Source: Cyclina sinensis (Eukaryota; Mollusca; Bivalvia; Venerida; Veneridae). Taken from it: DNA of 64,000 nucleotides. Shown piece after piece: positions 57,670-64,000 of this stretch; the first letter of the stretch is position 1, and the number at the start of each line of letters is the position of its first letter. The stretch lies in NCBI GenBank assembly GCA_012932295.1, contig JAAONU010000013.1, positions 3,642,603 to 3,706,602 on the forward strand. The letters run 5' to 3'. The notes under the pieces are model-generated. The model was not told the DNA's origin. It saw nothing but the letters and a program-made list of their open reading frames with translations, and did no database searches. Position numbers and translations under genes: made by a program.

Positions 57670-59332
57670 TATTGCAATTTAATTAGGCAATTACCAGTTT
57701 AGGAAGCTGACCAACAAGGAGGAGTTTTTTGTCCACTACTATTAATGAAATTGTAATTACCACATACTTCCAAATGTTATGCCTCTAAAGATTAGGCCAA
57801 GGTAACTATGGTATCCTGTGGGCATGGAATTTATTCACTGATGGATGCAACAGGTGAACATAGCTATGTATCACTGGAAGTTGATTTGACCTAAACTATT
57901 AAATGATTATTACAAGATTTCTATAGGCTTTCATGGATCTATCTTAGAACCAAGAGACTACACCACGGGCTAACTCTCTGAAAACTGTTCTTTTGAAACT
58001 TTACTTTTATACATACAAGGAATGCATGGTCTTTAGGTATTACTAAACTCATACATTTCTGGCATAGAGTTGTACTTACATGTTATTATATCCAAAAGTT
58101 TCTGCTTCACATTGGTAGCTTCCTGGTTACTTGACAAAGGAACATTTCTTTTATGAAGGAATGAATATATCAGTATATTAAGGATTATTGAATCAAATGA
58201 AACATTTATTAATAGCTAGATATGTCACTGCTGATTTGTATGAATATTTACTTAGTATTGCATGATTGCTTTGTATGAACCAGTGCCTGTGTCCTAACTT
58301 TTCATGGTTAACCAACACTGGATTAGATGATAACTCTGTCCTGAACGTGACCCTGGAAATATTGTATTAATGGTACCTGCTCAGACATAGGTCAACTGCT
58401 GCACTGCTCACAACTGCTCACACATAGGTGAACTGGCATAGGTGTGGTTATATGATTCTTTTTACTTTTATTTTTATGTTCATCAGGAGAAACAAACATT
58501 ATGACAGGGTGTCCTAATTGTGAGCTGTTTTTCTGTGCATCAAGCAACACTTACAGTGCTAACTGACTGAAGCGATGACCTTTGCTTGACATTAGAAGCC
58601 CCAGATGGTCTTGAGAGCCCCTTTGCCATCTTATGTCTCATTACTAGTCATTAATTTCTCATTAAGGTCATTACATGTTATTCTGTTGTAATATCTCCAG
58701 AGTATTTTTAACATTTTTGTAAACAAAATGGTCTTTAGCTTAACAAAAGTATTTGTAATGAAGTACATCATTTTATTACATTTGTGTAGATAAAGCAGTA
58801 CTTTTCTGTTGTTGAAAACATGCTTGGTCACAAAGTGTGCAAATATTTGTATTTAATTAACTTGTGGATTTATGGATCAAGAGTATGATAAAATTAATAG
58901 TTACTCTTAACAATTGTTTTATTTTCACCACCCAAACTTAAGATTCTGATGTTCAACTCTCAAAGTAGCAGTAGCAAATAACATACAGTTTACTGTAATG
59001 TTAGGGTGGGAGGAAATTACTATTTTAAAGTTGTGTCCAGCAGTGTTACAAAAAAGGTGAACAAATCAATTTGACTGACTTTTAGACAGGACATTTTTTG
59101 CCCCAGGCACTGAGGCCAAAGACCACTAACTGACTAAGACACAGACTATTTTGACCTTACAATGTTCTTTACTTTCAGCCAGTATGCAGCAGGAAGTGGC
59201 CCAGTATGTTATCTATAAGAACTGTCAGGCCACCCACTCTGCTTGCCTCAACTTTTACTCCTTGATAGCACTAAGCCCCCTGAGAGTCTCAATTAAACTG
59301 TTAAATTTAGCATTAACCCTTTATCAGGGACC

Positions 59333-59348
59333 ACAAGGGATCCCTTGT
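59333..59348. repeat. Perfect 16-bp palindrome
   Basis: ACAAGGGATCCCTTGT equals its own reverse complement. It sits in a GC-richer block with an unbroken 93-codon frame that has no protein resemblance. Confidence 0.85.
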
Positions 59349-60895
59349 CAAATATTGCAATCATCCAAAAGGTTCTCAATTCAGCTACTGTGCAGTTTAT
59401 TAACCAGCCCCCAGGGGTTTTGTCCATCTTGAAGGGTAGATGCATGAAGGATTAAATTACAGATATTTGATCTCACACCTGAGTGTAGATAGTCTCTGTG
59501 TAGTGGTCAATCTTGCTTTTACTTTCACCAGTAAGGAACAGTAACTCTTACATGTACAAGAGAATGAATTACTTTTCCTTTCTGCAAAAATATATTACTA
59601 GCTGAAGAATTTTTTTCTTTAAAAAGTCAGTACTGAAAGAGAAAATATTTAAGATGAAATAATTCATAATTTTTAGGTTATTTCATTATTTGCAACCTGA
59701 ATTGGAATTCATTTGGAAGAGTGCATGAATAAAAATATTTACCATTATTTTTTATTCTTGACAAAAATCTTTTTCACTAACTGAAAATACAGTCAAAACG
59801 TAGAAGGTTTTCCACATTCTTGTCCTGATTTGCTCCTCTTTTCAAATTTTCTATGTGACAGAAAATAATTTCCTTCCATAACTGAAACATTTATTGTATT
59901 TTTGATAAAAAGAAAATGCCTAAATATCATTTCTTCACCCACCAAAGTTGCTTCACACCTTGCTATTGTTCTCATGGCTAATTATTTCATGTAGGACTTG
60001 TTACTTTTAATCAGTCAAATTTTCATGCATTTAATTTTTGTGAAGTTTGATTTTCAGAAATCATTTACATTCCAGACAGAAGTACAATCAAAATAAGCTA
60101 TATAATAAATTGTTGAATAGGATAGGCTGTCTAGGGATGGTCATTGAAATCAAGTGAAAAGATTGCTTGTGGGAGGCAGTGACTAATAAAGTGTGTTGCT
60201 TTTGGAAAGGTGTATACCCAGTCTTTGTAACTGTCAAAAAGTCATTTTCTTGTAGTTTTTGACTCTTTTTTTGTGGTCACGTTGAATAACAGGACATGAC
60301 AGTGTTGCATCAGTGAAAATAATTAAATTTTATTCCTACAATATATCTATGCATTTTTCAAAGAGGACATTATTAAAAAAATGTATTTGAAGGACTCTGG
60401 TCTGTCATTATAATTGTTATCTTGGTACAGTTTATAATGATGTCAATTTCTCTAAGCACAACAAGTCTACAACTCCTTTCACAATATTAAAAGACATTTT
60501 TGAGACCAAATGCAATATTGACCCTCTGTTTAAAGTGCCATTATAACTAGCCCTTTACTTGACTGCTACTCCTTAAAAAAGCAGGGTTTGTTCACTAGAA
60601 GGGGTCTTAATGCATATTAGAACTTGTTTTGGCTTGGATTTGAAACTCTTAATTTAAAACATGTATGAAAATTATGTACTTTATGTAGAGGCCTGTTACC
60701 TGATTATCTGTATCTACATGGTTGTTAAAAACAAACCTTGGTACTAGGGTTTTGACCTTATTAGTGGATAACTTAACCAGTGAAAATCTTGATCTTACAT
60801 GAATAGTTCACTAATTTTCAAAAAGATGAAAGTAAATAAGCTTGAATGCCATTGTACACATTGTACTGCTATTGTAACAAAAATGTGTTTTATAC

Positions 60896-61107
60896 TTAAC
60901 CCTTAACCTGTAATTTTTGTAATGGATTTGTCCAGCTTGGAATTTGGAACAGTCCATTCAAAGTTTAAGGGATTTCAATATCAAAATACAAAAATGGGGC
61001 TACCAACAGTATAGAGCCTGGTCAGACTGCACGGATGTGCAGGCTGGCCTGGCTCTACACTGGTGGCAAAAGCTAATCACTTTCGGTTCCAGCAGGTTAA
61101 GGGTTAA
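60896..61107 (+). mobile_element. piggyBac-like MITE, second copy
   Basis: 204 bp (60900-61103) between perfect TTAA duplications. The 11-bp terminal inverted repeats CCCTTAACCTG/CAGGTTAAGGG are exact. It is inverted relative to the copy at 44033. The 70-codon frame inside ([20 protein letters not shown]...) is shared by both copies but resembles no transposase. Confidence 0.85.
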
Positions 61108-62764
61108 ATATAGCCAGCATGTTGTGTATAAAATTTATACCTGTCTAAAACTTTACAAATAATGTGTAAGAAATGTGAGAATATAGTAGGTGTGTAGTTA
61201 TATGACACAATATAAGGGGATTATAATACTTGCTGATTATCTTATCCGTACAAGATAACTGACCAAATAAGTCTACTTGTCATAAACAACATGAAGGGAC
61301 AGATTGTTTTGTTCACATGCACTGACATGTGTTAGGTTATTCTTATTTCACATAGAAGACAACTTTCCACTTGATTTAAATGTTTCAAAAGTACAAGTTG
61401 ACATAAATTTTTATTTTTGAGATATAACAGTTTTTTTTAATGCTGTAAGAACCATTTAAATAAAGGATGACAGATAATATTTAAAATTGCCCCAGTCAAA
61501 ATACAGCTGCTACTGGTGTAAAACTCCATTTAATGAAAAAAATGTCATTTTACAAAAATAGTATTTCCCTGAAATAGTTAAAAAAAAAAAGAGGTGTCAC
61601 TTTTGAATGAGAATAACAATAGTACTAAATATTTCCGTAAAGTAGAAAAATTACTGTCAGCATGAGAGACATTGATAGGCTTGATGTGATGGAGAAGTGG
61701 TCAAGGGGAAGATTGAGGGAAGAACTTCTTCTATTCCAGCCAGGAGTGAGAGTCTCATGTGACTTTCAACATTAAACACTAAGTCAGTTTCGGTGCATGT
61801 ACTGGTTTAAATCCCAGAAGCAGTCCAGAATAAATATAAATCACATTAGCTTTTTCCCTGAACAGTTATAAACTAAACTGACCATTTGTTTGACCCCTTG
61901 TCTGGCTACAGAAGCTAAATGCCACTGGTGGTCCTGTATTGTGATGTATGAGAATATAAAAAGATAAAATGTTGAACAAACAAAAAATTGCATCTGTATT
62001 TTTAAAGCAATAATAATATATACATTTATATACTGTCTGTTTCAAATAAAACAAGAACAAATTTATCAAAACATACCCGTTTTTACCGACTTGGTGGCCA
62101 GAAATGAATGCCTTGACATACATGTAATATGAGTCGAAAATATGACTAAATGTACATAACGTTTTATTGAAAAAAATATGTATATAAAACACATAATTAT
62201 CGCATTAGAAAGAAGACACATTTTTGGGTTCAGATAAAAACCTAACCTTAAGTTGCAAGGGCCATTTTTCTTCTCTTATTAATTTTGGTTTCCAAAAAAA
62301 AAAAATTTGTCCATTTCCATATAAGCCAGTTCTTCTAGGTTTCCTTTTCATTAACAAATATCAGTCGTATAAATCTTAAGATTATTGACCAATCTACATT
62401 AAATACAATTTAAAATAATATTTATATATCCACAGTTAATAAGAGTAGGATTACCTCCCTTTATTTTGTACATTTTAGCAAAAGTTAGTATTTGAAAATG
62501 ATTTTTATGGATTGACTTATTTGTTTCCATTTTATTACATTTCAGATGTCTGGAAACTGTTTTCTGCCATTAAATTCCCTGAAAACCATTGGTTAGCCCA
62601 CATTCAGATAGGAATTCTTTATCACCCGAGCCTAACTTGTGCCTAACTAAAGTAAAAACATTAAATGAACATATATGGCAACATAAATATTAACACAGAA
62701 TTTTAACAAGATACAATCAGAACAACATACTCAATACTGTTACCTATAATAATAGACAAAATTC
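61108..62764. other. Unassigned AT-rich noncoding DNA
   Basis: No gene, RNA or repeat recognised. Confidence 0.4.
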
Positions 62765-62955
62765 AGTTTGATGACCTAAAACAAAAGACCAAATTCAGCT
62801 AATGTTTTAGACCAAGAGACTTAGTTCATCTAAATGATTTAGAACAAGAGACTTGCTTATTCTAAATGATCTAGAACAAGAGACCAGATTCAACTAAATG
62901 ATCTAGAACAACAGAGTAAATCAAGCTAAATGATCAAGAACAAAATCACCGGGTA
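62765..62955. repeat. 32-bp degenerate minisatellite, about 6 units
   Basis: TAAATGAT recurs at 62831, 62863, 62895 and 62927, within units of CTAAATGATCTAGAACAAGA plus about 12 variable bases. Earlier units are more diverged. It lies downstream of the bZIP gene on its transcribed side. Confidence 0.85.
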
Positions 62956-63014
62956 TGAACACTGATGTAGTTAATCTCCAAACATTTTATGTATATATAA
63001 TATTCCCGACATTA

Positions 63015-63020
63015 TTTATT
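63015..63020 (-). promoter_or_regulatory. Candidate polyadenylation signal of the bZIP gene
   Basis: AATAAA on the - strand, about 440 nt downstream of the bZIP stop codon. It is the first canonical hexamer met in that direction. The local sequence is AT-rich, so chance occurrence is likely enough to keep confidence low. Confidence 0.3.
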
Positions 63021-63459
63021 GCAAATTGTCACTAGAATGTCGGGAGTCAAAACAAAAATGTTAGAAAATAAGAAGCCCTGAGCTTGTTTTGTCAATGAGT
63101 CCCTGAGGTACTTGAGCTATTGGTAAAAGTAATTTCGATGTAATACTTGTATGTTTGAGCATTGAATTATGACAGCCTTCTTCTCACTCAATCTCACCAA
63201 GCCTTCATGAAAAAATACTGAAATGGTTCAAAGAGCCATAAAAGCACACAAATATAGTTTTTGGTTTCACACAATTAATTTTTAAAAGTCTAAAATAATA
63301 AACCACTTTTGTTAATGGCACATGACTTTGTGTCAGAGTTGTCTTTGTATAATTCCTTTCTTGAATCGTGTTTGTAAATGTAATTTTTCATGTTTTTACA
63401 GCTAGAATGTTTAACTTCACTTTGTCCAGTGGCACCAGTAATGTATAAAATTTTTACAG

Positions 63460-64000
63460 TTACGAATTGTATAACATACATCTCAGTTTCTCTATCTCAC
63501 TTTTTAGAAGTGAAACTTCAGTTCTTAGCTGAAGATTTTCCTGTTCCAAGTACACTACACGTAGAGCTATTTGCTCCTCCTTCATCCGACGTGCCTCACG
63601 AGATCTTTTTGCTGATTCATTATTTTTCTTTCTTTTTTCCCAGTATGCATCATCTCTCTGTTCATCTGGTACCATATGTGCACGTTTCTTAGGGGGAATT
63701 CCAGAATCGTCTTCATTTCCAGATTTCACAGAACTGCTATCACTAGATTCATTTTTGATTTCCACCGGTGACTGAGACTGATTTGACATTTGAGAGTTAC
63801 CTCCCTGGCTTTGACCCTCGGGAGACATGCTGAGTCTACTAGTTGATGGTCCTGGGGATGCTAAATTCCCTGACATTTGCATGCTTGAGTTTTGTGAAGA
63901 ATTTGCATTAGGTGATGTGGCAGCATGTGTTATAGTATGTGTGGTTGGATTAATTCTCGATACTCCATTTGAGTTCATAGAGTTCTGAGATCCAATATGA
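63460..64000 (-). CDS. PAR/CES-2-like bZIP transcription factor, C-terminal part
   Basis: The stop (TAA on the - strand) is at 63462-63460. The frame stays open from there to the window edge, through a Met at 63978 and 7 more codons (HIGSQNS), so that Met is probably internal and the gene is cut by the window. Numbered from that Met, residues 1-90 are a Ser/Asn/Gln/Pro-rich, probably disordered region. IKNE at 74-77 fits a sumoylation consensus. Residues 114-132 form the basic region, with NNESAKRSREARR as the DNA-contacting signature. Leucines 144, 151, 158 and 165 form a four-heptad zipper, and the protein ends CMLYNS. The PDEQRDDAYWEKRKKNN lead-in and the zipper resemble the PAR/NFIL3/CES-2 group (DBP/TEF/HLF relatives), which binds TTAYRTAA-type sites in the nucleus and acts in clock, apoptosis or developmental control. 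Exact orthology is not resolved. Confidence 0.88.
   Translation of the reverse strand, partial: HIGSQNSMNSNGVSRINPTTHTITHAATSPNANSSQNSSMQMSGNLASPGPSTSRLSMSPEGQSQGGNSQMSNQSQSPVEIKNESSDSSSVKSGNEDDSGIPPKKRAHMVPDEQRDDAYWEKRKKNNESAKRSREARRMKEEQIALRVVYLEQENLQLRTEVSLLKSEIEKLRCMLYNS

Larger units (their letters stand above)
56461..60895. other. Repeat-poor noncoding region
   Basis: No coding region was recognised. GC-richer blocks at 57520-57740 and 59160-59430 stand out from the AT-rich background and could be conserved noncoding elements. Nothing is seen in the rest. Confidence 0.4.

Noticed and set aside
59151..59432. 93-codon open frame preceded by an acceptor-like TTTACTTTCAG
   Set aside because: No resemblance to MON2 or any family I know. 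Kept only as a candidate conserved block.
44002..61162. Shared 65-70 codon open frames at 44002-44202 (-) and 60944-61162 (+)
   Set aside because: Both fall inside the two copies of the piggyBac-like MITE. They are too short and unlike any transposase.
62546..62640. DVWKL reading after a TTTCAG, considered as the next MON2 exon (STWKLAV segment)
   Set aside because: Only the WKL triplet matches. The following residues do not, and a stop comes after about 30 codons without a donor.
63976..63978. Met codon at 63978 as the start of the bZIP protein
   Set aside because: The frame is open upstream to the window edge with similar Ser/Asn-rich composition, so it is probably internal.

Overview
The window is AT-rich, intron-bearing metazoan DNA, most likely from a bivalve mollusc. 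The evidence is two recognisable split or partial animal genes, no bacterial gene organisation, and many interspersed elements built from tandem ~140-168 bp monomers, which resemble the pearl/Helentron-associated elements of bivalves. Assignment below 'bivalve-like' is inference.

Genes. (1) Eight exons on the + strand between 37707 and 51094 encode 599 continuous codons of the middle-to-C-terminal part of MON2, the DCB/HUS-type large Arf-GEF-related scaffold of the trans-Golgi/endosome system. All splice phases agree (111, 176, 163, 273, 202, 599, 144 and 129 nt). The N-terminal ~800 residues and the last ~300-400 residues are not found in the window. (2) On the - strand at the right edge, 63460-64000 holds the C-terminal end of a PAR/CES-2-like bZIP transcription factor, and its reading frame runs off the window. 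Because the end of MON2 is not seen before this point, the bZIP gene may lie antisense inside or directly beyond MON2.

Layout. 1-37.7 kb: no exon recognised, probably a very long MON2 intron, packed with repeats. These are a family B element (1.86-3.59 kb), a hAT-like MITE (4.41-4.62), family A elements (5.95-6.91, 9.34-10.44, 13.79-15.80, 16.49-17.55, 21.01-23.66, 25.62-27.62, 28.85-30.21), family C (18.88-19.58), G (20.36-21.01) and E (24.94-25.42), a 154 bp palindrome (25.43-25.58), a poly-C/poly-T block (28.55-28.85), and minisatellites at 31.7, 34.6 and 37.2 kb. A noncoding module pair (called Y-X here) occurs three times between 11.2 and 18.5 kb. 37.7-51.1 kb: MON2 exons, with two family A elements, a piggyBac-like MITE and a 1.1 kb 40-bp minisatellite in introns. 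51.1-56.2 kb: nested repeats (F, then D, with a young family A copy inside D). 56.2-63.4 kb: repeat-poor, with a few GC-richer blocks that could be conserved noncoding elements near the bZIP gene.

Most notable: every oriented element with a hairpin, a GTCC-rich tract, tandem monomers and a CTCTTGTT-like end lies in the same orientation as MON2. Several otherwise unrelated families share that architecture. The MON2 intron before exon 8 carries a 40-bp array in which the 5' splice-site core GGTAAGA recurs 17 times. Some repeat families also carry perfect nuclear-receptor palindromes (GGTCACAGTGACC) and RFX X-box palindromes.
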